Below are positions 11,944 to 24,106 of a stretch of DNA of 64,000 nucleotides, one piece after another. Source of the DNA: Clytia hemisphaerica (Eukaryota; Cnidaria; Hydrozoa; Leptothecata; Clytiidae); assembly GCA_902728285.1 (NCBI GenBank), contig CACVBU010001357.1, forward strand, positions 176,719-240,718, in the 5' to 3' direction. The notes under the pieces were generated by a model, which saw only the letters and a program-made list of their open reading frames with translations, was not told the origin of the DNA and did no database searches. The stretch's first letter is position 1. Each line of letters begins with the position of its first letter. The position numbers and the translations under genes are program-made.

Positions 11944-13359
11944 CTAAAATAAAAACTTTTCTTTATCCATTCTTAAGTTTGCTTTGACGTGAGTATAAAG
12001 TGGCTTCTCTTCAACACTAACCAAGTCATACTGTAAAGTGTTCAGACCATCCTGAGCAAAATACCGATTGGAGTTACTCAGCTTTTGATTCAGTTTCGAC
12101 TGCTCGTTTCCAGTTGGCCGGTTTTTATTTGAATGTTTCAGCATTTTGTATCGTGCAACTGAAATAGAGTGTCGGTGTACCGTCAGTCCGCTCGCCCGTA
12201 ACCGATTATACAAATTATCGTCCTCGCCACCCCATCCGTAAAATAGATTGGTAGCTCCGTTAACTTGCCGGTAATGTTTGGACCACAAGGATGAAACACC
12301 ACCAAAGATTTCCTTATAGGGGAGAATATACCTCATAGTGCTTACACCTGCTGATAAATGTTTCGGCGAAACTTGGCAACCGTAATCGATTTTATCGTTT
12401 TCAGGTAGAAGATCAACATCGTGTACGATGAAACATTGATATGGAAATAATTTCAAACCTTGATCGAATCCGATATTGAATAATTTAGCTCTATTGAATT
12501 TATCTTGGCCAGTTTGCTCCACCACTAGAATTCTGTAGTGTAATTTCTGCCGTTTTAAGATTGGATGTAACTGTCGTAGAAGGATAGGTAATTGCAATTC
12601 ACGGTTTCGGAAAGGGATTACAATCAAAGTGGATTGTTTTGGTTTACAATCTTCAGGCTGCCACCACCCTCCTTTCTTGACAAACTTGAGCTCGTTCTCA
12701 TAAAGCCAATCTAATGAGACATTAGCTTCATTTACAGCCAACGGACCAATCAAACTTGAGGCCGTTGAGCAATTCTGTATATCTTTAGCAGAGCAATGCG
12801 TTTTACGGTAAACGGCAAACTCTTCATTATCTGTTGGTGAATTTTTCGTATACCACTCTTTAAAGTCATCAGGACATCTTCCATGACTCTTAGTTGCGTC
12901 TGTAACTAAATCTTTTATTGGCGGTGGCCGATAATTATCTCTATTCTTCAAGGTCGTTTCGTTAACACTTTGAATCATATTGGTGAATAAATTCAAGATA
13001 TTTTGTAGTGAATTCTTAACATTGCTTTCGATCCCTTTTGCAGTCTCTTTAAGCTTGGAATCCAAAGTAAGTTGTGTCTCTACCTTTGTCTTGTTGAAGA
13101 CCTGTTCAATAGCACTCATCGATAAAGTAGGCCGATATTGATGGCCCGGTTGAACCAGTTGTATGTTCTTCACATTGCGATACTCACGATTGATGCTGAA
13201 TAATGAATCTTTGAAAATGATAATCAAAAGTAAAAATGCAACTACAAAGAATAATTTGCCTTGAGAATTCGACATTGTCTGTTGCCCAATCATGATTTTG
13301 TTTTCTTTCTCCTCTTCTTCTTGGCTCAAACTGGAAAGGTCTCTTTTTGGTTGTTTCAT
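11944..13359 (-). CDS. Beta-1,4-galactosyltransferase-family enzyme (GT7), likely GalNAc donor
   Basis: Single open exon of 471 codons plus stop; the first ATG in frame is at 13357-13359 (MKQPKRD). Type II membrane topology: about 35 cytoplasmic residues, a signal anchor (KLFFVVAFLLLIIIFKDSLF), a stem of about 150 residues with N-glycosylation sites, then the GT7 domain. Family motifs in order: GGWWQPEDC, IPFRNRELQLPILLRQLHP, VVEQTGQDKFNRAKL, HDVDLLP (Mn-binding DVD), GGVSSL, FYGWGGEDD (acceptor Trp and catalytic acids) and KMLKH (metal Met and His). The residue matching Tyr289 of bovine B4GALT1 is Ile in KEIFGGVSS. In insects and worms Ile there goes with UDP-GalNAc use, so a beta-1,4-GalNAc-transferase activity is inferred. 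It acts in the Golgi on GlcNAc-ended glycans. Confidence 0.93.
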   Translation of the reverse strand: MKQPKRDLSSLSQEEEEKENKIMIGQQTMSNSQGKLFFVVAFLLLIIIFKDSLFSINREYRNVKNIQLVQPGHQYRPTLSMSAIEQVFNKTKVETQLTLDSKLKETAKGIESNVKNSLQNILNLFTNMIQSVNETTLKNRDNYRPPPIKDLVTDATKSHGRCPDDFKEWYTKNSPTDNEEFAVYRKTHCSAKDIQNCSTASSLIGPLAVNEANVSLDWLYENELKFVKKGGWWQPEDCKPKQSTLIVIPFRNRELQLPILLRQLHPILKRQKLHYRILVVEQTGQDKFNRAKLFNIGFDQGLKLFPYQCFIVHDVDLLPENDKIDYGCQVSPKHLSAGVSTMRYILPYKEIFGGVSSLWSKHYRQVNGATNLFYGWGGEDDNLYNRLRASGLTVHRHSISVARYKMLKHSNKNRPTGNEQSKLNQKLSNSNRYFAQDGLNTLQYDLVSVEEKPLYTHVKANLRMDKEKFLF

Positions 13360-13860
13360 TAAACGCAAGGTACATCTAATTTAAGTAAAAGTTTGTTTCC
13401 TAGCAATTGAACGCTAAAATATGTAACGCATAGACTACATTTGCCTTTCTAGTTTACAAGGTTCTATTCATAACAATTAAAAAGCGGCCTTTCATTAGCA
13501 TTTAGCACTAATTTAAGAATTAATGTTGCTTGATTTGGAATGTAATTAAAGGTTAAAGCCCATAGTAATCTTCCTTATGAACCAACGTTTCCAAGTAATT
13601 CAAAGAGTCGGAAGTAGAGTGAAGCAATTCAATTCTAATCAAAATTATTTACCATCCAGTTTTAATGTTGAAATTTTGATTTAGCGAATGAATTCTAAAT
13701 ACATAGGGAACATATTTCATACATTTTAATAAGAACCAGAAGGTTTCGAAGGCAAAAAATTCAAGTCATTTAAACTAAAAAAGTTAACTACACCCAAAAA
13801 TAACTTGAAGCATATTTTAAAAACGAATATTTGTGTAAATTTAATAATTATTTGATGGGT

Positions 13861-14018
13861 GGTGTGTCAAAAGAAACGCCCCTATTTTTCGTTTTTTGAC
13901 GTAGAAATTTCTATCAAACAAAAACAAATGAAATGTTTGGAAATAAAGGGTACAATATTCACAAATAGCAAAATGCGCGTCAAAGATTATAAAATAGGGT
14001 CGTTTTTTTTGACACACC
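13861..14018. mobile_element. Short TIR element (MITE), TGTGTCAAAA ends
   Basis: 158 bp with roughly 28-bp inverted ends: GGTGTGTCAAAAGAAACGCC then CCTATTTTT on the left, AAAATAGGGTCGTTTTTTTT then GACACACC on the right. It lies between the glycosyltransferase pair and the PA14 gene. The ends recall Tc1/mariner-like MITEs; that assignment is inference. Confidence 0.75.
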
Positions 14019-14294
14019 CGATATAAAACATATTACTTATAAAAGATATGAAAGAAATGAAAATTTAAAACAAAAAAATAATATTCAACCAAATGAAACA
14101 AAAAAACAAAACATTCTTCCTTAACCCAAACAGAACGTTCGTTAAACGAGAAATTAAACTGTTCGAATCGAACGCTTGAACATGCAGAAAAGGAGTATAT
14201 ACAGACTTTTCTGTTTAACGTTAATTTTTGTAAAAATTTAGAACTAAATTATAAAATTTAATCAAATTTAATTGGGACTCGGGGATTTTTTAAG

Positions 14295-17200
14295 ATGTCA
14301 AGTCCAGTTTTTTGGCTATTGATTGGTGCTTTCTTATTCTGCTTGATTAATGGTAAGTGGTGATGCTCCATCATACACTAAGAGTAGAGAAGAAAATCGT
14401 ACCTTTAAGCATGGAAATTTCAAAAAATTAAGAACAGCCTGAGGCTGAGCCAATATTTACTGATTCTTATGACAAAGGTGTGTATCAGAACATCACATTA
14501 AAATCTTCAAGTGCGCAATAATTTTCCAAAATACTTATTTCTCGCATTGTTGCCTCTGGTAGGGTTAGGGTTGGGGTTAGAGTACATTTGAATTCATGGC
14601 AATGAATCAATGAATTTATAGCAAAAAACTATTGTTGTGGCGACTGTCTGATAAATATTATACTTATCATACTTTCAGGCGAGAGTGACGATTACATCAA
14701 ACAAGCGCAAGAGGAAGAGGACATTGACAAAAACGAAGGTGAGCAAATCGTGTATCAAAACCCAACTGAAGAAACAACTGAAACTTTTCACAAATATTTT
14801 TTACCACCCGTAACAGGAGAATACAAATTCTATGCCAAATGTGGAAGTGACTGTGACGTCATCCTTGGTGATGAAAGTAAACTTTCAGAGGAAAAAATCA
14901 TTTCTGTTGATGGTTCCGCTGCAGCTAAGCGAGAGTAAGTAGTTAACCTGTCTGGTACGCAAAGGTCTTACAACGTTTTGACTGTATTCTCTACCACCTG
15001 TCTTCCATCACACCGCTGCTTGTTCTATAATCTTTCTAGGATATGCTTTATAGGATCTTACCATCGTATATCTAAGTTATTTGTTAGCTTCGCTTCTTTT
15101 TAGATTTCCAGCTGAAACTGCATCTCACATAATCTACCTCAAGCAAGGTCAGAAATACTTGTTGAAGACGACGACAAATTCACCAGCAGGACCAACACCT
15201 ACGATTGGTGTGCAACTTCCAGATGACACCAAAATGATGCCTATCAAACAGACCTTATTCTTTTCGGAACAAGGAGCGGCCGATGGGAAAGCAAAGTCAA
15301 AACCGGCGAAAAATGGAACCAATATGGTTAATAAAATACCGGACTCTATAACTGGAAAGAAACATCTTTTGGGCTTAGGTAAGATATTAACTTGCCTTTA
15401 ATTTTAAATGGCTCTAGTTTTAAAACCTCTTTAAATAAATTTAATGCTCCGTGTAGTTCATCCAAAAACACACACCGTATGCTACATGTCTAGTAAAAAT
15501 CTTTAGATCCCATTCATACTACACAAATATCGACCACCACGCCCCGATGTTGAGATTAAATGATTTAGGAGAAATATTTGTTTTCTCAATTTGTTCTCCA
15601 AGGAAATATTATGACCCGAGATTTCCGAAATATAGTCTTTTCTCGTAAAAATTATCTGGATTTTATCTTATCAAAGATTTCATCTCGATTGTGAATTTCT
15701 TTATTTTTGAAATGTGTTTTTGAAAACTTCTTTGATATTAAGCTCCATTAAATGGAAAAACTTTGACCTGCGATAAATGCAAAAAAACTAATTTCAGAAA
15801 CACGTAAAATTTAGTAATTTTTCCTAATACCTGCTGGATGACCTGTATGATTATATCAGAAAAAAAATAGCAATCTAGAATTTTCTATTTGATTTGGTTT
15901 ACAGGATCATCAAAGCCAAAAACATCAATCAAACATAAATTGGAGAGCAACCCCAGCAAGACGCTCTTCAAAAAGTTGGAGCGAGCAGGTCAATTCATTA
16001 AAAGTATGGAAGACAAAAAGCTAAAGAATGATAAACTCGATTCTGGAATTACCGATATTATCAAAACATTACAAGAAAACTTAAATGGTGTAGAATCAAA
16101 ATCAAGATCAAGTTCATTGTTGGAGGTTGCTGGTATCGATCGTTCACATATCGACGAAGGTGTCTCCTCTAAAGAGAGGATTATTATCCAACTGATCGAT
16201 GCTTTGAAACGGAATCTAATCATGGAGGATAAACATCGGAAGATGAAGGAACACATGTATCAACGAAAGTTGGATCGACTGTTTCATGAAGTCAATAAAT
16301 TAAAATCTGTCCTTGGTAACACAAATATAGCTGCCAAAGCTGATTTGAATAAAGTTGACACGAAAAAGAATAAGTATACTCCACAGAGAAGTAAACCATC
16401 CATGATTGGTCAGAAACGTCACCATAAACACATCACAAGACGTCAGCATCGACACCATCGTTTAAGAAAGCCAGAACTCAATTTCGTGGATGAAATCGAA
16501 GACCCTAGTCTCATAGATGACGGTCATGTTGAGGCTAGAAATAACGATGACGGCGAAGATAGTGAGTATCCAATGTCGGTCAGGAAGATAACTCCATCAG
16601 CAGCAGCTGCTTATGAGAAAGCAATCAATCTCATACCAGAATCTGAAGATGATGAACTAATGGAGCAAGGACTTGCCAAAGCCTCAACTCCAGAATCTGA
16701 TATGTCAGCTATACGCCACAAACAAGCACACTTTGAAATGTTAAATTTAAAGAAGAAACCTACTCAATCGCTAAAAAACAATACACCAATGAATGGAAAA
16801 GAATTCAATACTGGAAAACAACAGAATCCAGATTCTTCTGAAAAACAAATGATGAATTCAGGCGATCAGACAAATCCTCAAGAATCCTTATTTGTTGGTA
16901 AATCTGAAAAACCTTCAACATCTAATCAAAGTCTATCACCGGAATATGACAATAGCAAACAACAAGGCATAGTTGAACAGTTTAATAGCGCTGAGCCCAA
17001 TCAAAGAATGAACAATCAAAACTCTGGTAGATTAGATTCCCACACTGAAGATCAAATAAAAAATTTAGCTACAACAAGTTCAGAAAACAAAATTGATAAT
17101 TCTCAATCATCCAATAACCGAAATATCGAGCCAGAAAAAGGCAAAGCTATTAATAGTGCACAAAATAATGTTCAACCTGAACTTCAAAATCCAGTTGAAG

Positions 17201-19658
17201 TTAGTATTGGTGGAAGTCAGAAAGAGAATCTTCAAAATGATAACCAAATAGGACAAATTGAAAATGAAGTCAAGATTAACCCAAACGATATGAAAAAATC
17301 GAATGATCATTTTGAAACGGATAAACCATTTTATAGACTTGCTAAAGAAGAAAGACCTTTATCACCGATGGCTAGCAATGTAGGAGACGCGTTGCCAACG
17401 GTGTCAGAAAGCCAAAGGGCTGCTCACACCGCTGGAAGCTTTATCACGAATGGTAACAAAATAGTTCCAAATACTAAGAGTAAGCAATCAGTTGTAAACT
17501 TCAAATCAGAGGATATAAAAGCCCTTGAAGACAACTTATTTGCCGCCTTTGAAAAAAGGTTAAAGAACAAAGGACTCGGTACTACTCTTGAATCTTTGCA
17601 GAAAAACAGAAACAGTGACACTGCAAATATAAGAGACTTTGAAAAGACCGAAAAAACTGTAAACCAATTAAATACTGAGAAATCTCCAGCCTTTGATGTC
17701 AATGTTGGAAAAGAATTGGAAACTCAAAACGACGAACAAATTTTGTCAGTAAACTCTGGATTACTTAAAAGTATTAAGGACACACAGGAGCTTGTAAAAG
17801 CACCCGCCAGTACTAGAAACACCATGAACGGATTAAATGACCAGCATATTGTATTAGATTCTAAAGCGACCGAATCAGCTACTTTAAACATCCAACAAAA
17901 TAATGCAGCTCCAAGTGCAAGTAAGGTGACCAATGAACTTTCAGCAAACGGTAGAGAGCTGATAAATAACCAGCATGCAAACGGACAATTTATGGGAGAT
18001 ACTGAACGTGCTCGATATATAAAGAAATATCAGAATCTTCTCCAGCCCGAGGAGAGTGTTGACATTTTCTCACGAAAAGGTGTTTTGAAATACAAGAAGC
18101 CAGAACTAGATGAGGAGGACCGTCATTATTGGCAAACAAGGAAAACAGGCGAGGTAAACAATGATAGTGAAGGTAGAGGTCGTTCTGTTAAAGAAAAACA
18201 AGATAGTCCTGGATTCGTTCGGTCTAATGAGAAGAATAACGAAGGAGGTAACTCTCATACACCAGAGGAAAAGAATCACAAATATGTCTACTTCAGAGAC
18301 GACAAGATTTATATCAAGGATCCAACAATGTTTTTGAAAAAACCTGCAAATGATATGCCGATGGATCGTGAAGAAAGTGAAGGCTTGAGACATCATCAGG
18401 ACGAGGATGAAGAAAAAGACCTTACGTATCAGAATGATCAAGAATCCCAAGAAATGAGAGGAGATGTTAGATCTACCACGATGAAAATGAGGTATAGAGA
18501 TGGAGCTTCCAATCCAACTGCCAAATTCATAAAAATCCAAAATGAAGCTCTAACAAGCTTGGGAATGGCAAATAAAGCAGAACCAAAATCGAAAAATAAT
18601 CCAACTGCCAAATTAACCACAAGCCAAAACAAAGATTTAACAAGCCTTGGTATGATATCGGGATCAGATCGATCATCAATGGTGGACGAAGCAGGAACTA
18701 AAAACATGGTGGAAGAAGCTGCATCTAAACATGAAATGATTCAAACTAACCAAGATGCTATTGACAAGATTCCAATACAATCACCAAATATTCAGAATCA
18801 AAAAGTTACAGCAACAAATCAGATGACTGACCAAGAAGAAGCTGCTGTAAACTCTGTGGAAAAGATGTCTTCTTCCATCAATGCCATGAATAATCTTCAA
18901 AACGATGTCTTTGGAAGCAAAGAAGCTGACGGTCAATATCTCATCAAAATAAGGTATGCAAACAATGACAATTGCATTTTGTTCATGTAAATTCCACTTT
19001 CGCTCTCACTCCTAGTCGATGTTTATCTTCAACGTTGGAAAGATAGAATCCGGTTTTGAATATCTTTCCCCGGACAAGCTCGATGCAATTAAAACTCCAT
19101 GTCACATCCCTCACCGAATTAGATAAGTCCGTTAAGAATTTTTCCTGTCAGAAAAAAAAACTTTTAATTCATAAGTCTCCACTTGAATATTAAGCTGTTT
19201 TTAAAGTTTTTGAATTTTGAATATTAATCGCTAATTCAAAAAAAGTGATTAAAACCTTATTGAAATATTAAGATTTAACTCCTTTACTTCTCCCCAATCA
19301 GCTAGAAACATACCTCACAGGGTCGCTGAGACAGGGTTGGCAACCAAAACTCGGTTGAATCAAATTGAATATATTTTTCGTTTTTATTTTCAGAAACTTG
19401 CTCGGCGAAATTACATTTCTGAAGGAGGAGATAAGCTCAATGAAAAGAGACAATGTTTACACCACCAGAGACAAAGATAAAATGGAGAAGGAGTTACAAC
19501 AAAAACAAAATCTACTGAATAAACTTCAAACTAAACGCAAAGAAATCGCAAGACCAGCAGCGAATATGAAACATAGTAAAGCTTTCAAACGTAGCTTCAA
19601 GAAGCTTGCAAGGAATCATAAACTACATCAGCGACATTACCACCGACATTTGTTTTGA
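14295..19658 (+). CDS. Large secreted protein with probable PA14 domain and charged low-complexity body
   Basis: Five exons, 14295-14352, 14679-14934, 15104-15378, 15905-18953 and 19394-19658, join in frame to 1300 residues. Donors GTAAGT, GTAAGT, GTAAGA, GTATGC; all acceptors AG after pyrimidine-rich tracts. Residues 1-20 form a signal peptide (VFWLLIGAFLFCLING). Residues about 40-145 match the PA14 beta-barrel pattern: FHKYFLPPVTGEYKFYAKCG, a short turn, then ASHIIYLKQGQKYLL. PA14 domains often bind glycans. Exon 4 encodes about 1000 residues rich in Asn, Gln, Glu, Lys and Ser, largely disordered, with a His/Arg cluster near residue 370 (HHKHITRRQHRHHRLR). The last exon gives a coiled coil (LGEITFLKEEISSMKRDN, MEKELQQKQNLLNKL) and a basic His-rich tail. 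No membrane anchor is seen. Function is unknown; a matrix or biomineral role is possible but unproven. Confidence 0.85.
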
Positions 19659-21280
19659 TAAGACTTAATGTTCAAAAGTATTGTTTGTTTACATTATGAA
19701 CGAGTAGATGCAGAGTGGTGCCCAGGAATTTAGGTTTACCAAAACATCAATTCAGGAAAGGCTATTCTTTATGGACATTTTCCTTTCTCAGATTTCATGG
19801 AATTTTGAATATGCGCTAGTATCGGTATCGGATACCAAACAGTTGGTCTCTTGATTAATTGATTGATGATAACCCATGATCCTTAGTATAATGATGGTAG
19901 CAATTTATGGTGAATGTCAGCATTTTTTATATGCTGCTTTCAACGAATGGATTTTTAGAGGAGTGAATTCGAATTTTATCAGACAGCAAATATGGAAACT
20001 CACTGGAAACATGAGGATAGGAACCAAAATATATTTGGCATGGATTGTGAGATGAAAGATGGTGATTTGACAGGGGAGTTTAATTTTAGGTTTTTGATAA
20101 CCAAGAAAAATATTGAAGAACTAATACAAAATAATGAAAATTTTTCATAATGTTCAACACTTTTCAGATCTGTCATTTTGTAGACGTTTGCATTTAGCCT
20201 TTTTTCTAGATTAAAGTCAACTATTTGAACAGAAGACCAGATAGACAAACATAAAGTATATCATTTTTATTATATTTACAATACCAAACTAATAATCTTC
20301 ATGAAAAATACCAATAAACTCTTGGAAAAGAAATCACTTTATAAGTTTTATTTGTGATCTTGAGCCACTGACTAAATCACAAAAAGTTAACTTTGAAGTA
20401 TCAGCAATTTTCATTCTTTTTGGTGAAATTTTTCTTTTTAAAAAGGTAAGGAGATTTTTAAATTTTCAAACAATTTCTTTTTTCAGAATATGTCAATCTC
20501 ACAGTATTCCATGTTTTTGTTAATTCAGCTTTCTCAAACAGGGTTGACGTAAGTAATAGACTTTGAAGAAATTTACAAAGTAAATTTTTTCTGAAATGAA
20601 ATAAAAAACTCTCGTACACAAAAGAGCGCAAAAGAAGGTCAAGATGGTAAGTATGGCGAATATAAATGAAATGTCTTTTATCTCATCTATTCTAATGCCG
20701 ATTGAAACTCTTACTTGCAATTTAGCCTCTAACTTTTGTTAAGGATCCCCTACATAATGGCATAGAATGTTAAACCAGATCGTCGAATGAGAAAATTGAT
20801 TGTCTCTGAATGAAATTTTTTATTCACAAAATCAAGCTTCAATATTCATATAACATAAAACATTTTAAACTCTTCGCCAATTTTTTCAACATTATTCTTT
20901 CTTCAAAAAGTAATAATTCTTTGTGTCTACCAAAATACTTCGATTACTTCAGAAAAGTAAGGTTACGTCGAAAAATCTGGCGGGAAAACGCATTTTTCAG
21001 TTATTCGAACTCCCGGTTATTCGAAGTAGATAGTTACCCCCTTGGAGATGCGAATAACCAGGAGTCTATTGTATTCACTAGTTGGGATTTTATTGGCGCG
21101 GCCTTCATCCAAGATCCTAGATGATTTCTAAGGTCACTATTTTTCTCGCTGAACACGCGTTGAACAGCGTTTATTGTCTTCAAATATTGTGGTACTCATG
21201 GTGAAAAATAGCAATGTATAGTCATTGAAATAAATTTATTTGTCCCACACATTTAGGGTGGACTCTCAAGACTTATCATC
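19659..21280. other. Intergenic between the two secreted genes
   Basis: AT-rich, no gene recognised. The right part (20935-21072) looks like the end of a pogo/Tigger-like element. The promoter of the gene starting at 21281 should lie in the last few hundred bases; no obvious TATA box was identified. Confidence 0.45.
20935..21072. repeat. Pogo/Tigger-like element end with TTATTCGAA words
   Basis: The right edge, read on the minus strand, is CAATAGACTCCTGGTTATTC, resembling pogo/Tigger terminal repeats. The interior repeats GTTATTCGAA and CCGGTTATTCGAA. The left edge was not defined. A similar end occurs at 22691-22714. Confidence 0.45.
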
Positions 21281-23446
21281 ATGAATTTAATCCTGCTGTT
21301 TTGTGTTGTCCTGTTCACATCACAAGATTGCATCAAAGCTGCAGGTCTACCTGGTAAACAATGTGAGCATATCCAGGAAGCAGGAGAAGAGCTGGCAGAA
21401 AATATCAACCAGTTTGATAAACTGTTACAAGATGTTGTGATGCGGTGTTATGAAGAAGCACAATTGATCATCGAATCTTCATTGAGATTCCTCAAAAATC
21501 ACATGGGAGGAATGAGACTATCTAAAACTGCAGGAACAGGTAATGGTGGTCTTGCTTTAAATCCAGCAGTACGTCCAGGGGAAACAATCGGAGGTTACGG
21601 TGTATGCCGCTTTCAAGGATGCTTTTTTTGACCTTTAAAGTTCCGCTAAGCATCGTAGTAACCATAATAACTATAATTCCAGGCTCCGTCTAAGGGTCAT
21701 CAAAAGCAGAAAAAAATCCCGATTTTTACTCTGACAAGACTATATTGTGGGAAAAAGTGCCAATATTCCCAAATTTTGGGCTTTTTTTCTCGATTTTTAA
21801 CCAAGGAATTTCCGAATTTAAAAATTAAGATTTTAACGTATTTGTTTTCTGTTTAGCGCCGATCGAATCAACCTCAAAAATGGCAGCCATCGGTAAATCA
21901 ATGGGTATTGCATTGAGATTGACATTTTCACAAGGTCATACGAAGTTCTTTGAATTGGTAAAGAAAGCAGGATATATGGTTGTCGAAGATTCGATTGTCA
22001 CTGGCGCATTGATTCAATATAATCAAAGTAGGTTATTCATGTTTTAACTTTTGAACCTTGAAAGAAGCCTTTATACAGAGTTTATGAAAACAAACCACGT
22101 AAGGGCTAAAATGTTTCTAAGCTTCGTTGCAAGTTTTGATTACAGCTTTACCTTTACTCGGCAGAGTACGGTGGAAGGTGGAAGAGCTTGGAGTTTTATT
22201 GCAAAACACTCATTTTCTAGATACGAAGAGAAGTGTACCACACATTACACTTGGAACACTAAACAACATCGATGACAAAATCTCAACCCTTCGACAAGAC
22301 ATGAACACATCACTGATCAGCGTTGAGAAGAACCTTCACAATGTTGCTAAACTGTTATTCACAATGCTGACTGATAGTTTGAAAGATCTTGTCACCGATC
22401 AAAATTTTAAAATTCGTAAGAATAGACAATATTTTATAAAATACGTCACAAGCAAACGCTTACATCATCTTCCAAATATTTCAATGTAATCGATTTCCAG
22501 AGGAGTTCATAAGAAGTTTACTCTATTTGTAATAGTATATAAATATCCTTGGTAAAGGCTTCAAAGCGAGGCAGTCACTGTAGTCAAAATAATTAATGAA
22601 AATATCTTTTCAACAAATTTATCGAGAAAAGCTTTCATAAAATTATAGAATATATTTAAATTATCTAAGTGTCCAGCTAAGTGGTTAAGTTCGAATTACC
22701 GAGAGTCAACTGTATTTAAGTTTCGCTGATGAATGAATTTTTCATTCTTTCAGATCTTGACAACATCCGTGGAAGCATGTCATCGTATTTGATATCTGCT
22801 GTTCATTCGGTGATTGATTCACACCATGAGAGGTTCTTCTTACTGGTGAAACATTCCGCACAATTGATTGAAATGATCGATAGCATTGTTGCCCCTATGA
22901 AAAATGGTACGGCATTGGACTCGAATCTCCTCTTAAACGCGTTACTTAAGTTTAACAGAATCAGTGCCTTGATAGAGTCACGGTTGTGGCATAATTTTGC
23001 ACCTGTAAGGGTTTAAGGTCTTTCCTGGAAAAGATTGAAGATTCCATTCTAACCCTCTTCTCTAAAATTAGGTCCCTGTTCCTTTCAGGTAAAGAGCAAA
23101 ATGTTCCAGAATAATCAGTGAAATGGAAAGATCAATTTTTTCTGAAAGAAAAAAATGGCTTAAAGCATAAGGCATTGAGTAGGTGATTAGGGTCTTAGAT
23201 TGACTTCGATTAAAGGACCATTTAATTATCGACATGAGAAGATTATATCCATTATCTAACTTGTTCGTTTCTTTAGATCCAAAGAAGTTATCAGAAGCAC
23301 TGAGCCCTGCAAAAGAATTGATCGATGAAGCGATCTCTGATTTGAAGAAATCAATTGGATTGAATGAAATGAATCGACAGTTGAAAATGAAGTTAACCTG
23401 GATACAAAAAATTTACGCGGACCTCAAAACATCTCTTCAAGGGTAG
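21281..23446 (+). CDS. Secreted helical protein, family not recognised
   Basis: Best model: five exons, 21281-21539, 21857-22027, 22146-22415, 22754-22906, 23277-23446, giving 340 residues, with all four introns in phase 1. The start is the first ATG, followed by a signal peptide (MNLILLFCVVLFTSQDCIKA). The rest is predicted mostly helical, with heptad-like stretches such as HIQEAGEELAENINQFDKLL, NNIDDKISTLRQDMN and ELIDEAISDLKKS. No membrane segment. Exon 1 could instead run to a second phase-1 donor near 21590. Exon 4 stays open to about 23004, so alternative splicing or a different fourth donor is possible. An AATAAA lies 38 bases after the stop. It lies 1.6 kb from the PA14 gene on the same strand; a shared extracellular role is only a guess. 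Confidence 0.75.
22560..22714. repeat. Intronic pogo/Tigger-like fragment
   Basis: Lies in the third intron of the helical-protein gene. On the minus strand its edge reads ATACAGTTGACTCTCGGTAA followed by TTCGAACTTAACC, the usual look of Tigger-type ends. The other end is not clear. Confidence 0.45.
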
Positions 23447-23483
23447 ACTTTCACCAAAGATGTATTGTATTGAGCGGTTTTTA

Positions 23484-23489
23484 GAATAA
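23484..23489 (+). promoter_or_regulatory. Polyadenylation signal AATAAA
   Basis: AATAAA about 38 bases after the stop codon at 23446, at a normal distance for the 3' end of the helical-protein gene. Confidence 0.6.
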
Positions 23490-23633
23490 ATCTGAGGAAA
23501 TAACAATTTGAATAGAATTTATATCAAATATATCGATATTATAGTAACCTTTATTGGACCTGATCCCATTAGAAAAAACTGCGAATCTTGTTTGTGTGAA
23601 AAATAATCTGTATGGTGAAAAATCGGACAATCA

Positions 23634-23843
23634 AATTTTTAAAGCCTTCGAATGTTCTTAACTTTTTAAGTTTTATGCCTGAAAATGTTCGTAAACATGT
23701 TTATATTTTCGCCATTTTGTGAGTATTTTCGTCCATTTTCCTTCGAAATTGGATGTCTTAAAATTTTCTTAACTTGTTCTTAATATTTTGGCCATCGAAG
23801 CCTTATGTTCTTAAATAGTTTGTTCTTATTAAAAAAAACGTGT
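23634..23843. mobile_element. Truncated fold-back element, T-run family, AAGAACAT word
   Basis: The right end TTCTTATTAAAAAAAACGTG then T matches the family. The interior carries ATGTTCTTAA and GAAGCCTTATGTTCTTAA, the complement of the word in the copy at 199. The left inverted end is missing, so this copy is truncated. Confidence 0.65.
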
Positions 23844-24106
23844 ACCTGATGTGTAACCTAGTAGTTGTTTTTCCCCTTGTTTTCGCGAAAAAACTGATTC
23901 TGACGTCATAATCAATGACTTGAACACAATCATGGTCATTTTTACGTTTTTGCGATAACTTTTTGCCATAACTTACCCGAGTCTTTACAATTGGGATTTT
24001 TTGTGACAAACATGGTCATGGTTATGGTCATGAAAACTTTGCTTTTTCTTATAAAGTAATATATTTTACACAGTTTGAAATCATAAAATACAGCAAGCAC
24101 ACACAA

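Noticed and set aside
14150-14180. GTTCGAATCGAAC as a tRNA B box
   Set aside because: No A box or cloverleaf could be formed upstream.
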